Assembly: GCF_002777745.1 (NCBI RefSeq)
Contig: NZ_MEIO01000026.1
Coordinates: forward strand, 62,001 to 126,000
Origin: Snodgrassella alvi
GTDB taxonomy: Bacteria; Pseudomonadota; Gammaproteobacteria; Burkholderiales; Neisseriaceae
Direction of reading: 5' to 3'
Length of the DNA stretch: 64,000 nucleotides
Shown here: piece after piece, positions 29,132 through 38,427 of the stretch
How positions within the stretch are numbered: position 1 is the first letter of the stretch
Layout of the letters: each line of letters starts with the position of its first letter
Notes under the pieces: model-generated
The model's database searches: none
What the model was told of the DNA's origin: nothing
The model's input: only the letters and a program-made list of their open reading frames with translations
Program-made: the position numbers and the translations under genes

Positions 29132-31396
29132 ATGGCCAAAATCCGTTTTGTCTGTGTCTGGTTACCATGGTGGGTTGTGGGTGTTTGTGGTTCTTATTTA
29201 TTGCCCCAAGCTGGCTTTTTGCCGTGGATAGGTGCTTTGTTTACTCTGGCCATATTAGCTCTGTGGTCTGGTTGGCAATGGTGTCGCTGTGTTTGTGCAA
29301 TTTGTGCAGGTGTGCTATTTGCGTTATGGCGAACCGATATGGTATTACAACAGCAATGGCCGCTAATCGATAAAACTAAGTTACAACATGTTGTTATTAA
29401 AGTAACAGATATTCCCCAGCAGGATAAGCAGCGCAGCCGCTTTGTTGCCACGGTAGATTTACCCAACGGCCAACAGCAGCAATGGCTACTGACTGATTAT
29501 ACGAAACAACAATGGTTGCCCGGCAGCAGATGGGAGATAAAGGTTAAGGTACGCGCTATTATCGGCGAGACCAATAAGGTTGGTTTTAATCGGGAAGCCT
29601 GGGCACTGGCTAATCATATTGGTGCTATGGGTACGGTTGTCAAAGGTCAGCGTAAAGCGTTACCAGCTTCATCTGGCTGGCAAGAAATACTAGCACGCTG
29701 GCGCCTATGGTGTAGTGCACGCTGGCAGGCACAGATTCAGGCTTACCCGCAGGGTGTGGCCTTACTAAAAGCACTTGCTGTTGGTGAACAATCTGCATTA
29801 CCAGCTACAGCGTGGCAAATATTTCGTCCGCTCGGATTAAACCATCTGGTTAGTATTTCCGGCCTGCATGTAGGTATGTTAGCCATGTTGGCAGCATGGT
29901 TATGTGGTAAGTTTTTACAGTATTTACCCATACGCATTCACCAGCCGTGGATATACACACGCTGTGTAGCCGTACTGACAGCTATTGTGTACAGTGCACT
30001 GGCTGGTTTTGCCGTACCTACTCAGCGCAGTATGCTGATGATTATTATTGTTGCCTTAACCTGGCGGCGCGGATATTTACACGCTTTTCAGGTATGGTGG
30101 TTAACAATAGCGATTGTGCTGCTGTATGACCCTTTGGCCGTATTAAGTATTGGTTTCTGGTTGTCTTTTTTGCTGGTTGCTGTGCTAATGTGGGCAGGTG
30201 AGGGTTATGGTGGTAGCGCTAAATGGCGCCAAATAGTACAGGCACAATGGGCAGCAGGATTAGCTTCGGTGGTACTGGTGGCTTTTTGTTTTGGTTCCGT
30301 ACCGATCATATCGCCGCTGGTGAATGCGCTGGCTATTCCATGGTTTACATTAATTCTGGTACCACTGGCCTTACTATCATTAATTGTGCCAGTGAATACA
30401 CTGCGTACTTTTGCCGCGTATCTGGCCGAACAAACCATGCAGCTGTTACATTGGATAGCTGACTATGCACCCGAATACTATCCGGCTCATGCACCTTTAG
30501 CATTATGGCTGCTGGCAGCTATTGCTGTTTTGCTGTTACTGCTACCACGTGGTTGGTATTTACGTCCATTATGTTTGTTAATTTTACTGTTACTACTTAG
30601 TTATCGGCCACCACGTCCTGCACAAGGCGAAGCTATTCTCAGGATATGGGATGTTGGGCAGGGTTTGGCAGTAAGTATCAGTACGGCAAAACATGAATTA
30701 TTGTTTGATACAGGTACCGCTTATGCAGCACAATCTGCATTGTTACCTAATTTACGTGCGGCTGATATCAAACAACTGGATATGCTGGTTCTGTCTCATA
30801 ATGATAGTGATCATGATGGTGGTGCAACGCTGATTAAGCAGTATCTGCAACCACGAAGTATTATTGCCGGACAGCCGAAAGCATATACATTTCCAGTACA
30901 ATTATGTAGAGGTGGTTCAAACTGGCAATGGGATGGCGTATGGTTTGAATTTCTCAATCAGCCGGTGGCGGTCAAAAATGGAAAAAATGAATATAGCTGC
31001 GTGTTGCGCGTTGTAAGTGCTGATAAAGCCGTACTGATTACCGGCGATCTGGGTAAAAAAGGGGAAAGAGCTTTACTGACTGCTTATGGTGATAATTTAT
31101 TTAGTCAAATTTTAGTTTTAGGCCATCATGGAAGCCGTAATTCAAGTGATATAAATTTTATTCGTACAGTGGTTCCACAATACGCCGTTGCCAGTGCCGG
31201 TTTCGCCAATCCATATGGTCATCCGCATGTTGAGGTAATGAAATTACTGACACAGCAAGATATTACGCTGTTGCGTACAGACCATATGGGAGGAATGCAG
31301 ACAACCTTATCCGCACGTCCTTTGCACTGGCAGCCATTGCAGAGTTTCCAACCTTATTGGCAGCGTAAGCCTGTTTCAGAAACAAGCTTTCAATAG
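29132..31396 (+). CDS. comEC: ComEC/Rec2 DNA uptake channel
   Basis: A 754-residue inner-membrane protein that passes transforming DNA into the cytoplasm. Order: N-terminal hydrophobic segments, an OB-like DUF4131 region (KVTDIPQQDKQRSRFVATVD), the competence membrane domain (HLVSISGLHVGML, GFAVPTQRSMLM) and a C-terminal metallo-beta-lactamase domain with SHNDSDHDGG and ILVLGHHGSRNSS. Full length with no breaks. Its presence, together with an uptake word near adk, supports natural competence. Confidence 0.95.
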   Translation: MAKIRFVCVWLPWWVVGVCGSYLLPQAGFLPWIGALFTLAILALWSGWQWCRCVCAICAGVLFALWRTDMVLQQQWPLIDKTKLQHVVIKVTDIPQQDKQRSRFVATVDLPNGQQQQWLLTDYTKQQWLPGSRWEIKVKVRAIIGETNKVGFNREAWALANHIGAMGTVVKGQRKALPASSGWQEILARWRLWCSARWQAQIQAYPQGVALLKALAVGEQSALPATAWQIFRPLGLNHLVSISGLHVGMLAMLAAWLCGKFLQYLPIRIHQPWIYTRCVAVLTAIVYSALAGFAVPTQRSMLMIIIVALTWRRGYLHAFQVWWLTIAIVLLYDPLAVLSIGFWLSFLLVAVLMWAGEGYGGSAKWRQIVQAQWAAGLASVVLVAFCFGSVPIISPLVNALAIPWFTLILVPLALLSLIVPVNTLRTFAAYLAEQTMQLLHWIADYAPEYYPAHAPLALWLLAAIAVLLLLLPRGWYLRPLCLLILLLLLSYRPPRPAQGEAILRIWDVGQGLAVSISTAKHELLFDTGTAYAAQSALLPNLRAADIKQLDMLVLSHNDSDHDGGATLIKQYLQPRSIIAGQPKAYTFPVQLCRGGSNWQWDGVWFEFLNQPVAVKNGKNEYSCVLRVVSADKAVLITGDLGKKGERALLTAYGDNLFSQILVLGHHGSRNSSDINFIRTVVPQYAVASAGFANPYGHPHVEVMKLLTQQDITLLRTDHMGGMQTTLSARPLHWQPLQSFQPYWQRKPVSETSFQ

Positions 31397-31474
31397 CAAC
31401 TGGATGCCATAATATACTGGCGTATAATAAATAATATTCTGTGTCTGTTAACTGGCTGGATAGAAGGAATTAAT

Positions 31475-31903
31475 ATGCGTTGGTGTAAAATTTGCTTTTT
31501 AGGCATGGCGGGTTTATTACTGGCAGCTTGTGCCACACCGGAACAAAAAGCTGCCCGGGCAGCGGCAGAAAAAGCTGCAGAACAGAAACTGAAGCTGGAT
31601 TTAGCGGCACAGTGTGATACTCGTACTGCTGAATTGATGCAGGCACAGATGCAAAATCCGGCTTTTTTTTCAGATCCTGCTAATGCCAAAATTGCGGAAG
31701 AATACCGCCAAAAGGTTAATTTACCAATTTTTCAGAGTTGTTACAGACTGGCCTGGGACAATTATATGAATCAGGTAAGATTACAACAGGCGCAAGACTG
31801 GGCAATGCAGCGCAGATGGGATAATGACATGAACTGGATGATGTTTAGGCCACGCTGGTGCCGCAGCTCCCATAATGGGCGTTCATATGTATATCGTTGC
31901 TGA
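31475..31903 (+). CDS. Small lipoprotein of unknown function
   Basis: A 142-residue protein with a lipoprotein signal (CFLGMAGLLLAAC, lipidated Cys at 19), then an Ala/Lys/Glu helix (EQKAARAAAEKAAEQKLKL) and a Trp/Arg/Met-rich tail (QRRWDNDMNWMMFRPRWC). I recognise no family. A TATAAT at 31423-31428 may be its -10 box. It ends at a bidirectional terminator facing lolA. Confidence 0.75.
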   Translation: MRWCKICFLGMAGLLLAACATPEQKAARAAAEKAAEQKLKLDLAAQCDTRTAELMQAQMQNPAFFSDPANAKIAEEYRQKVNLPIFQSCYRLAWDNYMNQVRLQQAQDWAMQRRWDNDMNWMMFRPRWCRSSHNGRSYVYRC

Positions 31904-31913
31904 TAGTGAAATA

Positions 31914-31947
31914 AAACAGGCAGGTAAAATGTAAAACCTACCTGTTT
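31914..31947. terminator. Bidirectional terminator between the small lipoprotein and lolA
   Basis: AAACAGGCAGGT and ACCTACCTGTTT form a 12-bp stem with one mismatch and a 10-base loop between converging genes. T-rich tails occur on the plus side (TTTGTTT) and, through AATAAAA, on the minus side. Confidence 0.75.
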
Positions 31948-31965
31948 GTTTAATCATGCCTGCTG

Positions 31966-32580
31966 TTACTGCGTCAGTACATCTACACCTTTGGGTGGAG
32001 TAAATTTAAACTGGCCGCGGTTGAATTGAGGGTGGGTGTTGATATTGCTAAAAGTGATGGTGGTCTGATTACCAAAACTGTCTTTTAGCTGCATATTGGC
32101 CAAAGTGTCACCACGAAAACCGATACGAATATTCTGATAACCGGTATTACTGCGTTTTGGTATGGCACGTACATAATCAATACCATCGCTGTTGCCATCG
32201 TCTGACAGGGAGTAATTAGCATTCAGTGCTGATTTATTAGAAAGAATAGCGGCCGGAGAATCTCCAATCGTTTGATTCTGTGTGCTTTTGGTTACCTGAG
32301 CCAAATCCTGATCATATAACCAGACAACTTTCCCGTCGCCGACAATGGTCTGTTTATAAGGTTGCGTATATTCCCAGCGAAACAGTCCCGGACGCTGGAT
32401 AGAAAATGTCCCGGAAGTTGTTTGAGTACGCTTTTTACTATGAACTGTTTGAGTAAACTGACCAGAAATACCATCTGTATCTGAGTTAAATTTTTGCAGG
32501 GTGTCTAAACCACTTGCACTAACCAGTACACTACTGATGGCCATAACGCCGCTAAGCACAATCCTACTTAAGATTCGCAT
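31966..32580 (-). CDS. lolA: Outer-membrane lipoprotein carrier protein LolA
   Basis: A 204-residue periplasmic chaperone that ferries lipoproteins from LolCDE to the outer membrane. It has a signal peptide (RILSRIVLSGVMAISSVLVSA), the GISGQFTQTV start of the mature half-barrel, the RPGLFRWEYTQPYKQTIVGDG core and a DSFGNQTTITFSNI block near the C-terminus. Length equals E. coli LolA. It stands alone on its strand; about 410 AT-rich bases lie upstream. Confidence 0.93.
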   Translation of the reverse strand: MRILSRIVLSGVMAISSVLVSASGLDTLQKFNSDTDGISGQFTQTVHSKKRTQTTSGTFSIQRPGLFRWEYTQPYKQTIVGDGKVVWLYDQDLAQVTKSTQNQTIGDSPAAILSNKSALNANYSLSDDGNSDGIDYVRAIPKRSNTGYQNIRIGFRGDTLANMQLKDSFGNQTTITFSNINTHPQFNRGQFKFTPPKGVDVLTQ

Positions 32581-32989
32581 TAATCATTCCTTTGCTTAAC
32601 TATTAATAAATATTTTAGCTGTAACTGGATAATGTGGGAACAGAAATTCATTGTTTGACTATTCAATTCAATTTAGTAAGTATGCCTGAAAACAATCACA
32701 CAATAGAGCAGCAAACATGCAAAACTATTCTAGTAAACTAACTAATAGCTATGAATAGACTCATGCGTTCCACTGGCAAATAGTAATAAATTACAAATTA
32801 ATAATGTTTACTATAAAACGTTCTATGTATTATTTATCGATTAAAGTAAATAATTTAATGTTAAATTATATTAAACAATTAAAATAATATTGCCATGGTT
32901 AACGGCCAAATAAATTTAATCATCTAAGAAAAAGCTACTGGTAAAATCTCGGTATCATCTGATCTTTCAGCAATACCCACTGATTTGGT
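32581..32989. other. AT-rich gap, nothing recognised
   Basis: About 410 bases, very AT-rich, between the lolA start and the end of the DUF1090 gene. No coding frame or clear hairpin was found. It presumably contains the lolA promoter. Confidence 0.45.
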
Positions 32990-33403
32990 CTACTGCTTGG
33001 CAGCCTGCTCAAAGCGAGCAAAGTTCTGTTTTGCCTGTTGAAGTTTTATCTTGTTTTCATTCAATTTATTTTGCAAATTTTCAACATTAGCATTGTTGCC
33101 TTTAGACTGAGCCTTGGCCAGTTTGTGCTGGGTTTCGTTAACCTTATTATTTAACTTATCAATCTTCTGGATGTATTTCTGCCGCAAAACTTCATTTGTA
33201 CAGTTTTGGGCAAGATCAGTTTTCTGACTAGTTAGTCGATTAATCTGATTCTGGTTTTCGTTGGCACGAGCATATTGCAATTGCTTCTCAATTTGTTGCT
33301 GCTTTTCCTTACAGGTGTACCAATTGTTGTCTGCCAAAACAGGTAGTGTAATTGCTAAAGCCAGAGCACAGACGGTACTTTTGGTCATACGTGAATAATT
33401 CAT
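32990..33403 (-). CDS. DUF1090-family periplasmic protein
   Basis: A 137-residue exported protein with a signal peptide ending near LPVLADN. The mature part starts with WYTCKEKQQQIEKQLQYARANENQNQI and has one further Cys (AQNCTN). It then forms a long charged coiled coil of Lys/Asn/Gln heptads. This is the pattern of DUF1090 (YqjC-like) proteins, whose role is unknown. M6 is an alternative start. Confidence 0.75.
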   Translation of the reverse strand: MNYSRMTKSTVCALALAITLPVLADNNWYTCKEKQQQIEKQLQYARANENQNQINRLTSQKTDLAQNCTNEVLRQKYIQKIDKLNNKVNETQHKLAKAQSKGNNANVENLQNKLNENKIKLQQAKQNFARFEQAAKQ

Positions 33404-33578
33404 ATATTTTCATCTTTCATATTAAATTTTTGATATTGTAAAACTAATAAGTTGTTTGTACTACATAAAAGGTTATATCTATTTATTAATTAAGCCAGAG
33501 GATTTCATTGAAGGTAGTAACTTCTAAAATCTTTATAGGGATATCTGTAGAGTTATAGATAAACTGTCTCAACGTGAT
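33404..33578. other. AT-rich flank left of the IS remnant
   Basis: About 175 bases between the DUF1090 start and the left end of the IS3-family remnant. It may contain the DUF1090 promoter and, on the minus strand near 33578, a few codons of the frame broken by the IS. Confidence 0.35.
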
Positions 33579-34549
33579 GTTGTAAATACCCCAAAGTTAG
33601 TACAAGACTCCGGTAGAAAATTATGCTGTTTGCTTTAGGGTTTTATATTCACTCGGTGTCATATTATTTAATGCTTCATGAGGTCTTTCCGTGTTATAAA
33701 TGGTTAGCCACTCTTCGGTTACCTTGCTTGTTCCAGATTATTAAACAGATATAAATCTAGTACTTCTGTGCAATAGATGCGATTAAATCGTTCAATATCC
33801 CGTTTTGATATGGGCTACCCGCTTGAATATAATCAATGGTTATACCATGTGACTTTGCCCAGTCAATGAATGTTTTTCCGGTGAATTCCGATCCATTATC
33901 TACTCGTATTGTAGGCGCATAGCCATGATATTCGGCCAGTTTATTCAGATAACGGGTAACCCTGCCAGCCGGTAAACACGTTTATGATTCCATTTATAGC
34001 CGAACTTTTGGGTGCGATTAAAACACTTAGGAAAGCCTCAGCGTAAATGCTTATCCGTGATAGCACTTAGTATCGACATAATCACCAAATCGTCCGGTAA
34101 CTTAGGTTGATAATAGTAAGCACAGTGGTTTAAGCCAACAATAGCGTAGCTCATGGTAAGTAACTGAATTATTTTCTTGCAATTCACAGCACAGGCTTTA
34201 GTGCTTGAGTTGGTACTATAGCTTTTTTATGATTTCCTTCTGAAGCTGAGATTTTAAACTCAGCTCAGCAAACATCTGCTTGAGCTTACGATTTTCAGCT
34301 TCCAGTTGCTTTAAGCGTTGATATCTGAGGTTTCCATATCACCATATTTATCACGCCATTTATTGAACGTTGAATTCCCCATACCATATTTAGGGCAAAG
34401 TTCTTTGACGGGGATACCAGCTTCAGCTTCTTTGAAAATAGCTACGATCTGATGTTCAGTCATTTTTGTATATTTAAATCCGCAATGGATTAATAAAGAG
34501 AATTTTATACTTTTATGCTGTACGATTTTAGGGGATAGTTACAAGGCAG
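33579..34549 (-). mobile_element. Decayed IS3-family insertion sequence
   Basis: About 970 bases with imperfect terminal inverted repeats. The left end has TGTAAATACCCC from 33581; the right end, read inward on the minus strand from 34544, has TGTAACTATCCCC. The pentamer GTGAT flanks both sides (33574-33578 and 34550-34554) and may be the target duplication. It encodes broken orfA and orfB transposase genes on the minus strand. A complete IS3 element is about 1.2 kb, so it has lost sequence internally. Confidence 0.8.
33621..34463 (-). pseudogene. IS3-family transposase orfA/orfB remnant
   Basis: OrfA starts at ATG 34463 (MTEHQIVAIFKEAEAG...YGMGNSTFNKWRDKYGDM, a helix-turn-helix), then hits a frameshift and stop just before the leucine-zipper part (KQLEAENRKLKQMF in another frame). 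OrfB shows AYYYQPKLPDD, then GYKWNHKRVYR, then jumps directly to TRYLNKLAEYHG, so the stretch with the first catalytic Asp is deleted. It resumes with IRVDNGSEFTGKTF and DYIQAGSPYQNG, is frameshifted again, and ends EEWLTIYNTERPHEALNNMTPSEY. It cannot make active transposase. Confidence 0.8.
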
Positions 34550-34690
34550 TGATACTGATCACGATCTAATCCAGCCATTAGGCATGCTTTAAAACTGTCC
34601 ATCAACTTAGTTTTTTGCTTTGGTGTATTGTGCGCTTCCTCAAAACCCAAAACACATAATGTGTACTTTAATAAAAAGGGGCAAGACACA
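34550..34690 (-). pseudogene. Short open frame apparently cut by the IS insertion
   Basis: On the minus strand a frame reads LCVLGFEEAHNTPKQ and then KLMDSFKACLMAGLDRDQYH up to the IS border. If the IS and one GTGAT copy are removed, it continues V-E-T-V-Y-L-stop on the far side. The composition is protein-like and hydrophilic. No start codon or family is recognised, so it may be the tail of a lost gene. The rest of 34691-34779 shows only the probable promoter region of the next gene. Confidence 0.3.
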
Positions 34691-34779
34691 TTATATAGAA
34701 AATGAGTATGTTTAAATGATGGTTTATTTTGTATGGATAGGGCATGTATACTAATCTGTAATTTACATTATATCTGCTC

Positions 34780-35637
34780 ATGAAAATGTCTATCGCTGCT
34801 TTGCTGGAATCTGCTTTACTTAGTTGTCAACCAGATGAAAAATGTGCCACTACGATAATGGCACAACAATTATGTTTACAAACACCAGCCAATGCTTTGC
34901 AACGAGATGAAAGTGCTGTAATTAAGGATTTTCGTTTTGCCGGACATCCGGTGAAGCCAATGCTGGTGCCACCTGCCAAAGTGAAAAGCCGCAAGTTTAC
35001 GACAGTAGAGGGTTATGCTGCCTTATTACATGCAGTTTGTCACATTGAATTTAATGCAATCAATCTGGCACTTGATGCAGCATATCGTTTCCGATTACTA
35101 CCGGAAGAATTTACTCGAGATTGGGTGCGGATTGCCGCCGAAGAAGCGCATCATTTCCAGCTTATGCGGCAACGTTTGCAAGCTTTGGGCTATGATTATG
35201 GCGATTTTTCAGCACATAATCATTTGTGGGACATGGCCTATAAGACGGCATTTGATCCGCTGTTACGCATGGCTCTGGTGCCTAGAGTACTGGAAGCGCG
35301 CGGGCTGGATGTTACCCCGGGAATGCGAACTAAAATAGCACAAAAGGGGGATCATGCCACTTGTGCCGTTTTGGATATTATCTATCGCGATGAGGTAGGG
35401 CATGTGCAGGTGGGGAATTATTGGTATCAATATCTTTGCCAACTGCGCGGTTTGGAACCATTGGCTTTATTTCGACGTTTACTCAGCCGCTATGATTTAT
35501 TTATTTTTCGTGGCTATGTGAATATTGATGCACGTGAGCAGGCTGGTTTTTCACGTTTTGAATTGGAAATGCTGGAAAATTTTGAGCAAAACCGCCAGTC
35601 TAATGTGCATAACTGGCGGCAGGCTCTGCAAAATTAA
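34780..35637 (+). CDS. DUF455 ferritin-like protein
   Basis: A 285-residue protein of the DUF455 family, which has a ferritin-like four-helix fold with a likely di-iron or other metal site. Candidate ligands are seen in AVCHIEFNAINLALDA, IAAEEAHHFQLM and IYRDEVGHVQVG, the Glu/His pairs expected for that fold. No signal peptide, so cytoplasmic. Substrate unknown; it is distantly reminiscent of MiaE-type hydroxylases. It converges on znuA with 46 bases between stops. Confidence 0.82.
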   Translation: MKMSIAALLESALLSCQPDEKCATTIMAQQLCLQTPANALQRDESAVIKDFRFAGHPVKPMLVPPAKVKSRKFTTVEGYAALLHAVCHIEFNAINLALDAAYRFRLLPEEFTRDWVRIAAEEAHHFQLMRQRLQALGYDYGDFSAHNHLWDMAYKTAFDPLLRMALVPRVLEARGLDVTPGMRTKIAQKGDHATCAVLDIIYRDEVGHVQVGNYWYQYLCQLRGLEPLALFRRLLSRYDLFIFRGYVNIDAREQAGFSRFELEMLENFEQNRQSNVHNWRQALQN

Positions 35638-35683
35638 AAGCAAAATTATTGATAGAACATATAAGTTTATTGGGCTACCAGCC

Positions 35684-36577
35684 TTATCTCATTGCAGCAC
35701 TTATGGCGTTGACATTATAACGGAACATATCAATATACGTTGCAGCAGGTGCACCTTTACTTAGTGCATCAGAATACAGGCGGCCGCTAATTTTGGTTTG
35801 GGTTTCACTGGCAATCCGTTGTACCATTTTTGGATTTTTAATATTTTCAATAAAAATAGCTTTAATATGGTCGCGCCGAATCTGGCTGATGATTGCTGCT
35901 ACTTGACGTGCAGATGGCTCTGCCTCTGTGCTCACTCCTTGTGGAGCGATAAATTGAATCTGGTAGCGTTTTGCCATATAGGCAAAAGCATCGTGTCCAG
36001 TCAATACTTTACGTTTTTCCGGTGGTACGGTATTAAACGTTTTAGTAGCCCATGCATTTAGTCCAGCAAGTTGTTGCTGATAGGTAGTCAGCCGCTGCTG
36101 ATAGTAGGCTTTACCCTGCGGGTCTACACTAATCAATGCATTGGCGATGTTACGCGCATAGGTCTGCATCAGAACCGGGTCATTCCAAACATGCGGGTCG
36201 GTATGCTGATGATGATCGTGCCCATCATCAGCCATCATTAGTGGATGGATACCGTTGGTAACGATAACCAGAGGAACGTGGCTTTGTTGAGCCGCACGTT
36301 GTAAAGATAAAGGTTCCAGCCCCAAACCATTCAGTAAAATAAGTTTGGCTGTACGCATTTTACGTAAATCCTTGCTTACTAACTGGTACATGTGCGCATC
36401 CTGATCGGTATCAATCAGATTGTGTACTTGAATACGCTCCCCCCCAATTTGTTGGGTAACATCTCCCAGAATACTGAAGCTGGTAATTACTGGCATGGGT
36501 GCAGCACAAAGTAAGCGGAAAAAGCCAGTCAGATATAGAGCTAAAAGACAGATAAAAAAGCCACGTTTCATTATCAC
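35684..36577 (-). CDS. znuA: Zinc ABC transporter substrate-binding protein
   Basis: A 297-residue periplasmic cluster A-I binding protein. After the signal peptide (about 25 residues), metal ligands include H62 (DQDAHMYQ), H129 (DPHVWNDP) and later acidic/His residues. A short His-rich loop (DDGHDHHQH) at 117-125 is typical of zinc rather than manganese carriers. M3 is an alternative start. It is the last gene of znuCBA, 35 bases after znuB. Confidence 0.92.
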   Translation of the reverse strand: MIMKRGFFICLLALYLTGFFRLLCAAPMPVITSFSILGDVTQQIGGERIQVHNLIDTDQDAHMYQLVSKDLRKMRTAKLILLNGLGLEPLSLQRAAQQSHVPLVIVTNGIHPLMMADDGHDHHQHTDPHVWNDPVLMQTYARNIANALISVDPQGKAYYQQRLTTYQQQLAGLNAWATKTFNTVPPEKRKVLTGHDAFAYMAKRYQIQFIAPQGVSTEAEPSARQVAAIISQIRRDHIKAIFIENIKNPKMVQRIASETQTKISGRLYSDALSKGAPAATYIDMFRYNVNAISAAMR

Positions 36578-36612
36578 ATATCCTAGAATGGGTTTATAAA
36601 CAGTGATTCACT

Positions 36613-37488
36613 TCAAGCAACATGATGGCGTTGACGTTTATATAAACGCCACAAAATACCGCTTTCGCTACCGATAAATAACGACAAAATATAGATAAAG
36701 CCACAGCACAGAATAATGGCAGGACCCGAAGGCAAATCGATATAGTAAGACAATAACAAGCCAATATAGCCACAAACCACTGCAATCAAAGCAGCTATTG
36801 CCATAATGCCCCCCATGGTTTTATGCCATAAGCGTGCACTGATGGCGGGTAGCATCATTAAACCTACTGACATCAGTGTACCTAGTGCCTGAAAGCCTGA
36901 TACCAGATTCAATACCACAAGTACCAAGAATATAATATGCCAAAGTGTGCCTTTGCCATTTACAGAGCGTAAAAACAAAGGGTCAATACTTTCGAGCATC
37001 AGAGGCCGATATATAATTGCCAATACAAGCATGGTTATACTACTGACAATAGCAACCAACGTTAATGCTGCACGGTCTACAGACAGAATAGATCCAAATA
37101 ATAAATTAAGTAAATCCACACTATTGCCACCTCTGCTCACCAATACCACCCCAAGCGCCAGACAGGTGAGAAAAAAAGCGGCAAAACTAGCGTCTTCGCG
37201 CACATTGGCAAAGCGGCTGGCCAGTCCGGCCAGCAAAGCCATGAGCAGGCCTGCTATAAAGCCTCCTATACTCATTGCCGGTAAGCTTAAACCAGCCAGC
37301 ATATAGCCTACTGCTGCACCCGGTAAAATAGCATGACCAAGCGCATCACCCACCAGACTCATACGCCGCATCATCAGAAAAACACCCACAGGTGCCGTTC
37401 CTAGTGCCAAAAATACAATTGAGCACAAGGCAAAACGCATAAAATCGTAATCGGTAAAAGGGTCTAGAAGGAAATGGGTAATATTCAT
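36613..37488 (-). CDS. znuB: Zinc ABC transporter permease
   Basis: A 291-residue ABC-3 family permease with about eight membrane helices. The motif GDALGHAILPGAAVGYML is near residue 45 and the LMSVGLMMLPAISARL stretch is near 215. I place the start at ATG 37488 (MNITHFLL), 4 bases after znuC ends; an upstream in-frame ATG at 37521 would overlap znuC by 29 bases. It pairs with ZnuC and ZnuA to import zinc. Confidence 0.92.
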   Translation of the reverse strand: MNITHFLLDPFTDYDFMRFALCSIVFLALGTAPVGVFLMMRRMSLVGDALGHAILPGAAVGYMLAGLSLPAMSIGGFIAGLLMALLAGLASRFANVREDASFAAFFLTCLALGVVLVSRGGNSVDLLNLLFGSILSVDRAALTLVAIVSSITMLVLAIIYRPLMLESIDPLFLRSVNGKGTLWHIIFLVLVVLNLVSGFQALGTLMSVGLMMLPAISARLWHKTMGGIMAIAALIAVVCGYIGLLLSYYIDLPSGPAIILCCGFIYILSLFIGSESGILWRLYKRQRHHVA

Positions 37489-37492
37489 TGAT

Positions 37493-38221
37493 TTACCTGT
37501 CGCACCACTGGTTTTGTTCATATTGCTGCATGGCTTTCGCAGCCTGTTGCAAATATTGATCAGTCAGCACTTTATCTGTTTTCCCAGCGGCAATTTTTTC
37601 ACGCGCAATTAGTAAAGTATTAGGAAAATAGGCCTGTATTTGTTCATAATCATGCAAAACTGTAATCACAGTACACTGTTGTTGTTGTTGGTAAGCCTTA
37701 AGGATATCCAGCAAAGCAAAAGTAGTGGCGGCATCTACAGCATTAAATGGTTCATCCAGTAACAGTACTTTAGCATTCTGAATCAGCATACGCGCCAGTA
37801 ATACACGCTGAAACTGGCCATTAGATAATTGGGCAATACTGCGTTCCTTATATTGCAGCATACCTACCTGATTTAACACACTAAGAATGCGGTGATGCAT
37901 GTTTGTTGAGACACTGGAAAAGAAACCAATTTCATACCACAAACCCATTGCTACCAGCTCAAACACACTCATTGGCTGGCTGCGATCAATATCGGATTGT
38001 TGCGGCAGATAGGCAATATCAGACCTTTGCAATTGTGGCCAGCGAATCTGGCCGCTATCAAGATGAACAAGATGCATGATAGCTTTCAGCAGAGTCGATT
38101 TACCCGCACCATTCGGGCCGAATATTGCCCACATTTCATTAGAGTTAAAATCAATACTGATATGGTGGATAGCCGGTCGGTGTCGATAGCTCACAGTAAC
38201 ATTTTCAACTTGAATACTCAT
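37493..38221 (-). CDS. znuC: Zinc ABC transporter ATP-binding protein
   Basis: A 242-residue ATPase. Walker A is GPNGAGKST, the Q-loop is YLPQQSDIDRSQP, the signature is LSNGQFQRVLLARML and Walker B is VLLLDEPFNAVD, followed by the His switch VLHDYEQ. Start ATG 38221 overlaps the TGA of the 34-codon ORF upstream (ATGA), so translation is probably coupled. A Zur-like operator lies 130 bases upstream. Confidence 0.94.
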   Translation of the reverse strand: MSIQVENVTVSYRHRPAIHHISIDFNSNEMWAIFGPNGAGKSTLLKAIMHLVHLDSGQIRWPQLQRSDIAYLPQQSDIDRSQPMSVFELVAMGLWYEIGFFSSVSTNMHHRILSVLNQVGMLQYKERSIAQLSNGQFQRVLLARMLIQNAKVLLLDEPFNAVDAATTFALLDILKAYQQQQQCTVITVLHDYEQIQAYFPNTLLIAREKIAAGKTDKVLTDQYLQQAAKAMQQYEQNQWCDR

Positions 38222-38322
38222 GATGCGCACACTGCCCAAGCATACATCAACCACAGCAATCCCAGAATCACACTTACCCAGGATAAGCGTTTACCCACTC
38301 CACACAGCAAAAGAGAAAACAT
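38218..38322 (-). CDS. 34-aa hydrophobic leader ORF coupled to znuC
   Basis: A 34-codon frame starting MFSLLLCGVGKRLSWVSVI and ending YAWAVCAS. Its TGA overlaps the znuC ATG as ATGA. An AAAGG sits 8 bases before the ATG. The peptide is one membrane-spanning segment (WVSVILGLLWLMYAWAV) after a basic KR. It lies between the Zur-like box and znuC, so it is the first reading frame of the zinc operon. It may be a small membrane protein of the transporter or just a coupling leader. No homologue is known to me. Confidence 0.5.
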   Translation of the reverse strand: MFSLLLCGVGKRLSWVSVILGLLWLMYAWAVCAS

Positions 38323-38353
38323 ATTATGCCTTTACCGATTCAGCCTGTTAGTA

Positions 38354-38372
38354 AATGTTACTATATAACATT
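38354..38372. promoter_or_regulatory. Zur-type operator upstream of the znu operon
   Basis: A 19-base near-perfect palindrome, AATGTTA-CTATA-TAACATT, matching the AATGTTATANTATAACATT-type Zur consensus of proteobacteria. It lies 32 bases before the 34-codon ORF and 133 before znuC. Related half-sites (ATAACATT at 38389 and AATGTTAT at 38408) occur just upstream and may form a second, weaker site. This predicts repression when zinc is sufficient. Confidence 0.75.
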
Positions 38373-38427
38373 ACAGCAATGATACCCTATAACATTATCA
38401 CAGTGCAAAATGTTATTATGCTCAAAT

